NCBI GenBank assembly: GCA_013396525.1
Contig: VWYX01000629.1
Location: 348,464 to 412,463 of the forward strand
Origin: Chaetorhynchus papuensis
Lineage: Eukaryota > Chordata > Aves > Passeriformes > Rhipiduridae
DNA length: 64,000 nt
Direction of reading: 5' to 3'
Positions 1 to 12,600 of the stretch are shown here, one piece after another (position 1 is the first letter of the stretch; each line of letters starts with the position of its first letter). Both the position numbers and the translations under genes were made by a program. The notes under the pieces were generated by a model that saw nothing but the letters and a program-made list of their open reading frames with translations, was not told where the DNA came from and did not search any database.

Positions 1-567
1 GAGGGGCTGCAGGCTCACAGCTCTTGCCGGAGAGAACAACATGCACCTGGGTCGTCAGCGTCTGCAGGGGATGTCGTGGTGTTCCCTGGTCAGAGGCCCT
101 CTGTCAAAGGCCTTCCCTTCAACATCTTGCCAAACAGAATCCCACAGTAGTTCTTGATCAATTTTGCACTTGTTCCCTTTAATTTTCTCTAAGTTTTTTT
201 TTTTTAACTTGTCTCTCCATGAATAAGTTCAGACTGTGTTTGTATTAAAGAAGCCTACTTAGCACACAGTGTTATAACATCTCTTACTTTTATTTCTGAA
301 CTTGCTGAATAGTTTCAGTGAGTAAGTGATAGGTGTTCCTTGTGCTGAAGTTGGTTGTTTACCAATCTTTTAGGGGACATTCAGTGCTATGAGAGCTTTT
401 GATTAGAATGAGGGGAAAAGTACTCTGGTGGGAGGTGTTAATCGGGTAGTTTTGTTCCTCTAAATAAAGGAAGCATAGCAAAGGATTCATAAGTACTTAG
501 TGAAGTCTGCAGTTACTGATATAAATTAGGATAAAGTTTTGTGTGACGAGGTTTCCTTTCTTCCTAG

Positions 568-684
568 GCTGGGTTAAGAGCACAGAGGATGCTGTTGATT
601 ATTCAGACATCACTGAAGTGGCAGAAGATGAGAGCCGTCGGTACAAGCAGGCGATGGGCAGCCTGCAGCCAGCTCGGAGGCCAG
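568..684 (+). CDS. TAF1: TAF1 exon 1 in window
   Basis: Acceptor ttcctag, donor ccag|gtaaaa, phase 1 at both ends. It encodes the conserved STEDAVDYSD and EVAEDESRRY segments, then SLQPARRP, which is more divergent from human than the rest of the exon. Confidence 0.93.
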
Positions 685-3600
685 GTAAAAGGGGGTCAGC
701 ATTACAGCTCTGCCTGCAGGAGGTGTTCTGGGGCATTCTGCCTTTTCACTCCTTGCTTCAGGAGCCCAGTATAAGCTTTTGTGAAACTGTCTTTGCTGGA
801 TGAAGCCACTGCTTGCTATTTTCATTTTTTAAGGAATCAGTTCCTTATCGTGGTCACTTCAGTCTTAGTATCTCTCTCCTGTTTTACTCTTGATTTTTTT
901 CTTTTAAAGGCTTTCTGCAGGAGACACCTTGGTTCTTTTGTTGGTCCCAGGTATCTCTTTCTGGCCTAGAATATGCTTTCAAAAATAAACAGCTTTTCCA
1001 TTTCAGTAGCTGCTGGTGTAAATGCTAAATCTTGGCATGTTCTTTAAAGGTGTCTTACACTTAACCTTTCTGGTGACTTATTGTGGTTAGTGGGATATAA
1101 AGGTGGTTTGGACTTTTTAAACCATGTTTTTCTTACTTCTCTAGCAGCTTTATTTGTTCTACAAAGTGTGAATAAAAGGATGTGATAGCAGAATATATAA
1201 ACACATAGGCAAACTGTGAATAAAAGGAGGTCATAGGAGAATATATAAATTCACATAGATTTTAAGTGCTCAGTCATCTTTCTGTCAGTTTATCTTTGTC
1301 TTTCCTTCCCACTATTTTTTAAATTTACATCTTGCAAATGAATTTCTGCATTAAGCTGGTACGAGTTTTCATCTAGTTACAAGATGAGAATGGTGTCTAT
1401 GCCATCAGGTTTGAGACAGAATAAATGGAAAGGGTGCCTGGATTTGTTTTATTATCTGGTTAACACTTGGTCTTGTCTCCTGCCTGGTTAGATGAAGATG
1501 AGGATGATTACGATGCTGACTGTGAAGACATCGATTCCAAGCTGATGCCGCCGCCACCACCACCTCCAGTACCTGGAAAAAAAGAGGATGAGAAGGATAC
1601 AGCTGCCACTGGTGAGTGAGGACTTTCTTCTTCTCTCTGGCAATGTGAATGTCTGAAGGAAGCAAACGCTGCTGTGTAGCAGTTCTGCAGCACCACACGT
1701 CACCAAAGCTCAGGCTGCATCTGAAGGTGAGTGTTTGTGATGTTGCAGGATTGCCTGAAATCTAGGGTGAGGTATTGTATTTCCAGTGACTGTTGAAATA
1801 CCCATATTGACAATGAAACTGCTTTTTTATCTCATCCTCTCAGTTGTGGCTGGGGAATTCACCTGGAACGCTTAGGATAAAATGAAAGCTTAAGCCAGAA
1901 TGGTACTCAGAACGCCTGCACAGGCTTAATTTTTGCATAACTTGGAATAAACAGTAAATGTGGAACTATGGGGTTGTGCTAGGGGAGAGGGAGGAGACCT
2001 GCTTGTTTATGAGGTGCTTGTTCTATTGTAGTATCTGAAGATGGAGACGGTATCATTTTGCCCTCCATCATTGCTCCTTCCTCTGCTGCCTCCGACAAGG
2101 TGGATTTCAGCAGCAGCTCTGATTCTGAGTCAGAGATGGGACCTCAAGAAGCCAGGCAGGCAGAATCCAAGGAAGGCAAACTCACACTTCCTCTTGCAGG
2201 AATCATGCAGCGAGATGCTACCAAACAGTTGCCAAGTGTTACAGAGCTCTTCCCAGAATTTCGACCAGGCAAGGTATTGTAAGAGACACGTGGAAGAGAT
2301 GTGTGTCGTGTAAGCCCTCTAAATATGCATTGTACAGTATTTAAGGGTATGTACTAAGTAATCACATAGATGTTCTTGCTCACTCAGTATTTTCTTTAGT
2401 TTCTTTGTGCTGCTGTTTCCAGATTGCTTTTTATCTCTTACTTTTCCTGCCATTTGCAGTAATCTCTTAAAAAGCGTCCTATAAATCAGGGTGTGAATGT
2501 TTTGCTTTTCTGTAAGACCGTAGCACAGGCTTGTTGATTTGATACTTTTGCCAGATGATTAAAAACCAGTGCTAATCTGTCTGCTTTCTGGCTTTCCTGG
2601 TAAATATTTGCTCCTCCTTTCATGTTGTCCTGAACTTGGTGTGCTTTTCCTGAAACAGTTTGTGATCTGTATCTTTACTTAGTTCTCCCTTGAAACTGCT
2701 CTGAGTATAAATTAGAAATCACCTCAATATAAAAATATGAAGGTTGTGGGGGGATAGCAAGTTGGTTCAAAGAATGGTCGGCTTTTGCACAAAGCAAATT
2801 CATTAAAATTCTTTCCTAAATGCTCCCAAATAGAAAATGCAGTTTAGGCATTTCAATAATTATTTTGGAAGTTTTAAAGCTGTCAAGAAGAGAGGAAAGG
2901 TAGGAGGAGAAGGACAATGAAGATGAGCTTATAGTTGCCAAACAGATGGTTGTGAACAGGGATAGCTTGGTTTTATGTCAGCCTCAGAGGGTTCGTGTAA
3001 GGAGCTGAACAATTTGCATAATTAAATGTCACGTTTTAATGATTTAGCTAACCACTGTCTATTGGAAATCTAGGTGAGGCTCTAACACAGAAGTTTCCCT
3101 TCTCAATGTTTTCTAGGCTTTTGCAAACTTGGTGTTTCCTGTGTACCAGGTGGTGTGTTCATTTCTTTGATGCTCAACACGTAATGTCAGAGATTGGCTC
3201 GGTGTTGGATGTGCCCAGTGGGTGCAGAAATCAGTGTGAGCAATTAATGCTGAGCACTTTCCATGATTAATTCATGACCTGGAAAAGCCTAAAGCCCTGT
3301 AGATTTTGCTATGAGGATGGGTTGATGTGCATGTTAATATAGCATTGTATTTTTGGATGAAACCTCCTAAAATAGCATATGCAGGAGCAGACTTTTGTGT
3401 CCATTTAAACTGTTAGCAGCTTAGCTATGTCTGAGACCTTTGCCCTTCATGACAGGTCATTGGAACTGGATAAAGAGTTCAGAAGTAATTCCTAAGAGTT
3501 TTGGGAAGAAGGTTTACATGGATGTAGGCAGAGGTGGACAGAGTGGTCATACAAACATTATTTCCTTTGGGGACCAGTGTAACAGATTAACAGGGAACAT

Positions 3601-6600
3601 TACTAGGGTGTACCTGCAAATTTTTGGTTCCTGTTTCCTAAATATGCCAGTTAAATTAGAAACAATGTTTTACCTGTTCGAAAGAGTTCTTAGAAGAAAA
3701 AAAATTTAAGTGCCTAAAAACCAGCAATCAACCATAGAAGGAACAGAAGAGAAAATTTATCATTACCCTTATTGCAGGTTTTGGAGGTATGCAGTACTGG
3801 GGAACTACATTATAATGGAAATAAAAATAAGTGTATTATTTCTGGACCATGTTATTTATCTGTTTGCTTAAGAAATCTCTGTATAACTCTCTTTTAGCTT
3901 GTCTCTTTTGCTGATAATTTTATGAACTCTTCTTCAATCTCCATCTGTCTTTCCGAAGAACTTGGATCGTTCAGAATGAAAATCTGTTCTTTCCAGGTGG
4001 TGTCTAACCCCATGTCCAATATGTAAAGGCAGTCTTTCTTCCCTCTGACTTTCTTTGTGTCTGAAATTAAGAATATATCCTTTTGAGAAGGAAGGATCCA
4101 TCAAACAGAAGGATCAGAAACCCTTTTTTTTCAAGTACAACCAGGAGATTGTTGTTTGCATTGGGAACTGGGGTTGTACCACAGGCCAAGCTTCTGAACT
4201 TCAGAGTGCTCTCTTTCACTGCTGTTCTTCAGGTGAGGGCAAGCATTCCACAGTGTCTTTTTTAATCGGATCCCCTTGTTTTTTCCTGTGCCAGGTGCTG
4301 CGTTTCCTGCGTCTCTTTGGCCCTGGGAAGAACGTTCCGTCGGTCTGGCGAAGTGCCCGGAGGAAACGCAAGAAGAAGCATCGGGAGTTGGCACAGGAAG
4401 TGCAGATACAGGAGGGTGAAGTTGTGGTTGAGAGTGGAGTGGAAGGAAAATCTCCTTGGGAGTATGAGTTTGCTGCTCCTCCCCCTCCTGAGCAGTGCCT
4501 TTCAGATGATGAGGTGGGATATCTGAGGCTTAGAGAGGGTCACCAGCTAGTGCTGGGGGTAGTAGTGGATTGGACAGCGACTTTTAGAGGAAGGAGTTTT
4601 TTCCCTCAAAAGAAAAGCAGAGGACAGAGTTGGCTTATATCCCAGCTGGGCAGCAGCTCTTCTCCAAATTCTAGTCAGTGACTTCAGGTGCCTGCTTCTT
4701 ACTGAGAAGGCTGCATCCGTGGTACAGGATCGATAGGAGAGCTTACCCTCTTTGTATCAAGAAGAAATCTCTGTGTTCTTGGAAGTCTAATTGCAGAGCA
4801 TTCTTGAGGCAGCTAGTAAGTATGGAAAAGAACTTCTTAGAGATGCTTTTCTTCTGCGAGAATAAGCTGGGAAACTTGGAAGGAAGACACCTCTTACTGA
4901 CACTTAGGTAAACCACCAGTGTAACCATTCCCCCCTTTGCTGTGCTTCAGATTACCATGATGGCACCTGTGGAGTCCAAGTTTTCCCAGTCGACTGGTGA
5001 CATAGACAAAGTGACAGACACGAAGCCCAAGGTGGCTGAGTGGCGCTACGGCCCTGCCCAGCTCTGGTACGACATGCTGGGCATCCCCGAAGACGGCAGC
5101 GGCTTCGATTACGGCTTCAAGCTGAAGGAGAAGAACGACCAGGAGGCTGAAGATGAGGGGGTGAGAGGGGCAAAGTGTGGAGATGGATGTGGGGATTGCT
5201 GCACAATGAGAGTCTGGTGATGCTGGGCTGGTGGGCTATTGTGCACCGTGCGAAGTGAGACTTGGAATTTTCCTCCTTTAGCTTGAAAGGATGTCAGGTC
5301 TTCCAACAATTATTACGCCCTTCCCAGGCTGCAGAGTCGACGAAGGAGAAGGATGATCTGCTGGCTGATGAGCACTTCCTCATGGTGACACAGCTGCAGT
5401 GGGAGGATGATGTCATCTGGAATGGGGAGGATGTCAAGCACAAAGGGACCAAGACGCAGCGTGCGAGCTTGGCGGGCTGGCTGCCATCCAGCATGACCAG
5501 AAATGCCACTGCATACAATGCCCAGCAAGGTGATCAGGGGTCTGACACTGGTTTTACTTGCTGTAGTTGAGCTGACTCGTTACATGTTCAACTGCAGCAT
5601 GTACAGTGTACATGTACAATCGCATGTCTCAAATGTAGAACATAATTCTTCCTGTCAGGGAATGCTTTTTGGCAAAATCACAGCTCCGCTGAGAATTCTG
5701 AGACTTAGTATCTTTCCAAAACCAGAGTAGGTCACTTCTGTTAAAAAAATCCCATCCCACCTCTGGCTTTCTTCTCTCCATGGGGAATACCAAACACTGG
5801 ATCCATCTATGTTAATATCAAGCAAAGCTATCCTTAGGATTTTCTCTTTTTATAGGCTAGTGGAATTTTGTTTACTTTTGTTTTTAATTGGAAGAATTAT
5901 GTAAAAGTCTTCAGAAGTTTCTCCTCAACTAAAAATGGTTCTTTGTTTTTTCTAGAGAGGAAGTAACAATTCTTACAAACCTCAGACTTCTTTTAGACAC
6001 AGATGCATTTTAAATTGAAATTGCTCATGTAGAATGAATGTTCGTTGTCTGTTATATCTTATCCTGCTTCTACAAGGAAAGACCAATGGGAATGTCAGAT
6101 CTTTATTGGGTACTGGTGTCAATCCTTTAATGTTCAGCTGTGAGTACAAGGCACTGAGGCTTTGGGTGGGTGAATTGGAGATTCTTTGAAGAGGCTGCAG
6201 ACTCCAGCAGTCAGCTCTGGGTGAAATGTGTTTTTTTAAGTTTTCCCAGTTCTAATGACATATGTCACTCTTTGGGATATGAGCAGTAGGTCCATCAGGA
6301 TGAAATTCACTCTCCATGCAACCCCCCCATTCTGGTTTAAGGCACTGCAGTGTTTCTGACCCTCCCACTCAAGCTGACCTTACTTTTGTTTTCCCTTTCT
6401 CTAGGTTTGAACCGCAGTGGCTCTTTGCTCAATTCACCAATTCCTCTAGCACAGAAACCCAATGTAGCAGGAGTCCTGGGCATAGCAAAGTGCAAGGAAA
6501 AGGCCCCTGAACAGCAAGGTAATGGCCTATGAGTAGGTGCATGTGACACACATTTCTGTGGTAGAAGGGCTGCTTGTTTGCTCTGAAACTTTTGGAGCCT

Positions 6601-9600
6601 GTGTTTCAGTAGAGCAAAATCTGTGAGTGTTGGTAAAGCTCATACTTGGGGCTCTGCTTCCTCTTTGCTTTCAAGATCAGTTTTCTTTTCCCTTTTAGGG
6701 GTCCTGCCTCAGGAAGCCTGAAAGATGGGGAAGGTTGAGGGAATAAGATGTGGGGGTGAGATCTGAAATAGTTTCTGCCAAGGCTGTGTATAAAGTTCTC
6801 AAGGGTTCTACTTTATGGCTGTTGCAGTTTCCCTGGATGAAGACAAGCCCTGGTACTCCATTTTCCCAATTGATAATGAAGAGTTAGTGTATGGCCGTTG
6901 GGAAGACAATATCATCTGGGATGACCAGGCAATGGAAACCTACTTGGATCCCCCTGTCTTAACACTTGATCCAAACGATGAAAACATAATTCTAGGTATG
7001 TGTATGGCATCCAGAAATTTGACTGGAATGAGAAAAGACGAGGGGAAATGAAAGCAAGGGTTTATAGTCACACTGTAATGGAAAGAAATGGACTGGGGCA
7101 ATACTTATGGCCTTCCTTTGTTCTGGCTTTTGAAGTTAATTTAGTTAATTTGCAAGTCAAAGGTCTAAGCAGGAGGTGGCAATGCTAATAACCTTTAATA
7201 GTGTGGTGTACACACTCAACTTCCAAGTTAAATGCACTGACAGGAAAGCAAAAATTAATGCCTTGAAAGTTAAAGTTAACATGATTAATCTGACTCTTGA
7301 TGTGTTTTAGGAGTGACTGTCTTTAATTTGACTTTGCATGCATGTTGGTTTGAAGAGAGAAGGTAGGGATGTAAACTTGTGCTTTTAGAAATTCCTGATG
7401 AAAAGGAAGAGATGACTTTGAACTCTCCATCCAAGGAGAACAAGAAAGAGTCCTCTCTAAAAAAGAGTCGGATCCTGTTGGGGAAAACAGGTGTCATCAA
7501 GGAAGAACCACAGCAGGTGAGCTTAAGCTTTGGCATCATCTCCAGGGTTAGGAATGATGAAGGAGGAGTGAGTTTTTATTTTTTTGACACCCCTCTCTCT
7601 CTTTGTTTAAAATTGAATTAGAACATGTCTCAGCCAGAGGTGAAGGATCCCTGGAACCTCTCCAATGATGAGTTTTACTACCCCAAACAGCAGGGACTTC
7701 GAGGAACTTTTGGAGGCAACATCATCCAGGTAGTCACAGTAGTGTTCACTGTGGAGCGAGGAAGAGCTAGAGTGGCTTTGCAGGAGATTTCTAGTTGAGG
7801 GTAGAATTTAAGATTTGTAGAAAAACAGAATTGAGATTACAGCAGGTCAGTTAAGTGTTCATGAGAGATATTTTTAACGTTCAATTAAAATTAGGAGTTT
7901 GAACTAACTTCTATTGGTTGCCCCATCAAACTGAGGTTTAGTTGCTTGATCTGGCTGTGTCCTACTCACCATGCTTTTGTTTGGTGTCTTATTATGTTTT
8001 ATTCTTTGTAAACCAATAGTTGGAGGGGAGAAAGAGGTGCAGGTTGTATTTCTGCTGCTACTGTGTGTCTTAGTCTGAATATTATAAAACTAATTTAGTT
8101 ACTGATGAATTTGAATTACTGCTCACTAGCCCTGGGTGAGGAGGTGATGTTTTTTTCTTCCTTCATTGTGGAATTCAGTGACTTCTAAAACTCATCTGAC
8201 TCCAGCATCTTCTGTAATGGGAAAACTGTGTGTAATTCCAAATGAATTTCTCTCCCACCGATAGAGATAATGGCTTTACATGTAGTTCCTGGTTAGTAAA
8301 AAGATCCCATCATTGGGTACCTTTTGAAATAGTAAAATTGAAGTCATCTCTGTGCACAAAGGAAAGATCTTTATATGGAAGTAAGCACTTTTCTGTCAAA
8401 AGGCAACATTTTTGATGACAAGTGAATTTCAGTGCACTTCTGTTACTGCTAGGGGGACCTAAAAATATCCCCGGGCTCTTTTATGTAGGGTTTAACAGGG
8501 TAGGAGGATGGTGTTGCATTTGAGGTGGTGCATGTCCCTCCTAACAGGGATTTTGTTGTGTATCAGCACTCTATCCCAGCAGTGGAGCTCCGCCAGCCCT
8601 TCTTTCCCACCCACATGGGTCCCATGAAGCTGCGACAATTCCATCGGCCTCCCCTGAAGAAATATTCCTTTGGTGCCTTGTCCCAGCCCGGGCCCCACGC
8701 TGTGCAGCCTCTGCTGAAGCACATCAAGAAGAAAGCCAAGGTAGAGCTATTCCTGTCGGCCTGTGAGTGTGCCTGGGCTGTTTGATGAGCTGTTCTCCTG
8801 ACGCTGTCCCTCGTCCCTGGCGCAGATGAGGGAGCAGGAGCGCCAGGCCTCCGGCGGGGGGGAGATGTTCTTCATGCGCACACCACAGGACCTCACTGGC
8901 AAGGATGGAGATCTCATCCTTGCTGAGTACAGTGAGGAGAACGCCCCTCTGATGATGCAGGTTGGCATGGCAACAAAGATTAAAAATTACTACAAAAGGG
9001 TGAGTATGCAGATTTCTGCTGTTGGACGGTGATTTCCCTCTGCCTCTCGCTGAGAGCTAACAGCGCCTTCATTGCACCTTCCAGAAACCTGGTAAAGATC
9101 CAGGAGCTCCAGACTGTAAATATGGAGAGACTGTTTATTGTCACACTTCTCCGTTCCTGGGTTCTCTGCATCCAGGCCAGTTACTCCAGGTGAGAAACGA
9201 GGTTTTTACATTTAAAAGACAGATAAGTCGGATGTGGAGTAATAGGCACTCTGCCTATTACAAACCCTATTTATTTAATCACAAATAATGCTCAGCTTCC
9301 AAAATAAACCCAGATTCCTTTTCATTTCCAGTTTATGACTCTTTGCTTACTGATATTAATTCAGTTCTTAGCTGTCTTTAAAAAAAAAACAAAAAACCTC
9401 TGTTGTATGCTTTTTAAAATTGTTGTAGGAATTGTAGGAGTTGCAGGTAGTGAGTCTTTGCTGTTTTGCTTAGTCATGACATTAGAAATAGTGTTAGAGA
9501 GGACTGAGGGGAAAACCAAAGCTCCTTGAATGCTGGGGAGCTCAGTAAATAGGTGTTGGAGGGGATAGAAAACATGGATTTATCACATTCCAACACCTTT

Positions 9601-12600
9601 TTGTACTTTCTGAGAACTGCACTTCTGATTGTTGGATGCCAGTTACTAGTCAGGTGTACAGACCTCTGCTTTTATGAGCCTCTCTCTGTTGTTAAAATAC
9701 ATACATTTGAGGTGGGGAGAGGAATTAAGAACATTACAAGGACCACCTGGTTCATAGTCCATAAATGTAAATATAAATGGATTTCAGTTAATGCTAGCTG
9801 CTCTTGCTGCAGCAATAATTCTTCCATTCTGTACCACAGGAAAAAGATAAGGTGAAGGTTGATATTAGAGATTCATCACAGAACTAACAATGCTAACTGT
9901 GTGTTAGGCTGGTTTCTGTGGTTATTGTGCTCTTTTGGAGATGTGTTCTTTCTGTCTTTTTTTGGAAGAACCTCCAATGTACAAAGAGCCCTTCAATCTC
10001 TGCATTTGTTCTTGTGTTTCTTAAGCTTCTGTTCTTCATCCTTGACTATTCCCTGCACATCTACATATGCTGTGATACAAATGATGGTGTACCACTGCAA
10101 TGAACCTTGGGCTGTTGTGTTTTAAGATCTTTTTTGTAGACTGAATCACGGACGATTTGATCAAAACTTGACTTTCGAACTTGGATCTGTTTCTCTTAAC
10201 AGGCATTTGAAAACAATCTCTTCCGAGCCCCCATCTATCTACATAAGATGCCTGAAACAGATTTCCTGATCATCCGGACACGACAAGGCTACTACATTCG
10301 AGAATTGGTGGATATTTTTGTGGTTGGGCAGGAGTGCCCGCTCTATGAAGTACCTGGTCCCAACTCTAAACGAGCTAACACACATATCAGAGATTTCCTG
10401 CAGGTGTGTGATAAAAGACTGTTTGGGGATCTTTGGAGAAAGCCCATGGCATAAGCTTGGGCCTCAGGTGGACAGTCTGCATTTGAGAATCTCATTGTCC
10501 TGCTGTGACTCCCTTTTTTTTTTGTTTGTTTGTTTTCTTGTGAGGTGAGAGCACTGCAAGAGTTGGATGTTAACCAGGCAGCCCATTTTGGTTTTCATTT
10601 AACCAAAGGTTTATAACATGTCTCTTCTGTTTTAATTGCATCCTATTTGATACGTAAATGATGAAGGCTTTTTATTACCAAAATAAAAGGTTACAAGATT
10701 GTATATAAGTGTACGAAACTGAAGAAATTAGAGTGAGTTTTGAAATGGTTGTGCTGTGTAAATGACAGATGGATTTTACTAAGAGACAGTAAAGGAATCT
10801 TATCACAGTCCTATCACACAGAGTTGCTCCACAGGTCTTTCTTAATTTTCTAAATCTTGTGGTGATTAAGCTTTGGGACTTGACCATAAGCACTCAGTAA
10901 TTATCCCCAAGTTCAGATTTTGGACAAAATTTCTAGTAATTTACTGTCAATTTAACTCAAAATTATAACTCCAGAGGTATTTGCAGAGCAGGAAAATCCC
11001 TGCTGTTCACAGAATTTCTGTGCCAAAGCATAAACATTCCTAATGTGATAAAACATAATTTCAAGACAAATATTTTTTCCACACCTCATTCTCAAAAACA
11101 GCTGAACCTGAAGCAGACAAGTGGCTCGGGAAACTTCACCGAGTAAATTTATGAGGAACGATGGTTTTCAAGTAGGAGGTCTGAAGCAGTCACCCGAAAC
11201 GTTGTCTGTGCTGTCTAGGCAAGTTTGTTTATTCTTTCTTTGGACAAGTGGGTGTTGTTTTGCAGGTTTTTATCTATCGCCTCTTCTGGAAGAGCAGAGA
11301 CCGTCCCCGGAGGATCCGCATGGAGGACATCAAGAAGGCCTTTCCATCCCACTCCGAGAGCAGCATCCGGAAGCGGCTGAAGCTCTGTGCTGATTTCAAA
11401 CGCACAGGTAGCCATGGGTTTTGTTGGGTGGTCAGCCATCCTTTGCTGCTCTTGGAGCTCCCCACAGAGCAGAAGGAGGGAACATCTCCTCCTGATGAAC
11501 CATTCTTGAAAACGTCTGCTTGTAGAACTGACATGTAATGTGACAGGGGTTTTTCCATTCCTGTTTTTAAGAATGTGCACTTTCTTTTGGCACAAGTGTG
11601 CTTGATGGTGAGAAGTAGCTACAGTTTAGACATTTTTAATAACCCTTTGGGCAGTGATTTACTCATTAAGGACACCAACACAAACACATTCCCTTCCCTC
11701 TGTGTGTTGTGTTTTGCAAGCAGATACATGCAAGTGGAAGCTGGGGCTGTGATGGCATCCAGCACGTGTGGGAAACCACTCAGTGTTTGACTTGTGCATT
11801 TTTCAGGGATGGACTCCAACTGGTGGGTTTTAAAGCCAGATTTCAGGTTGCCAACAGAGGAGGAGATCAGAGCCATGGTGTCCCCAGAGCAGTGCTGTGC
11901 CTATTACAGCATGATCGCGGCCGAGCAGCGGCTCAAGGTAAATCCTGGCTGGCTCCAAGGCAAACTGCTGACACCCTGTGAGGGGTGAGCCTAGGTAACC
12001 CCTTCTGCCTAAAGCTAATTTTGCTATAAAGTAGGCAAATTAGGTCCCTAACTATTGTGCCACTTGCTAAGTTTGCTGCTGCATAAGAGGGAGTTAAGTT
12101 TTAAAGAGAGAGACACTGTGTTCTTACCACCTATTATCTGGGTATTGAATGAGCTGTGCTCAAAAGTACCAAAGGGAAGGTACAAGAAAGGGTTTATGTT
12201 TATACCTGGAGCTCAACAGCAGAAAGTAACCAGCAGGTGGCTGTAAGAGACTGATTATTTTTTTGAAGCTGAGTGCACTGTTTAGTTATGGAGTTTGTCA
12301 AAATACTGGGCAGTTTGACATCTGTTGTTCTGTGGGTCACAGTGAATCTTGCAGTCAACTGTCTGTGGAAATTTGCTTGTTCAGCATGACAAGTCTCCAC
12401 AGAGACACTTCTAGTTCTCTCTCTGGTAATCTTTTTAAGACTTCAGCTTCTCAATTTTCCTTCATATTTCTCTGCAGGATGCAGGTTATGGGGAGAAATC
12501 CTTTTTTGCTCCAGAAGAGGAGAATGAAGAGGATTTCCAAATGAAGATTGATGATGAGGTACCATCAGAGTGATGCATGAGTGTATACACCAACATATAA

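Noticed and set aside
1..567. Search for an additional upstream TAF1 exon
   Set aside because: No open, in-phase segment matching the TAF1 N-terminus was found; treated as intron.
3440..3709. 89-residue open frame in a TAF1 intron
   Set aside because: No recognisable domain or repeat, no splice context in phase with the flanking exons.
4055..4681. 208-residue open frame around TAF1 exon 4
   Set aside because: Only 4295-4513 is homologous to TAF1; the ends are intron read-through past valid splice sites.
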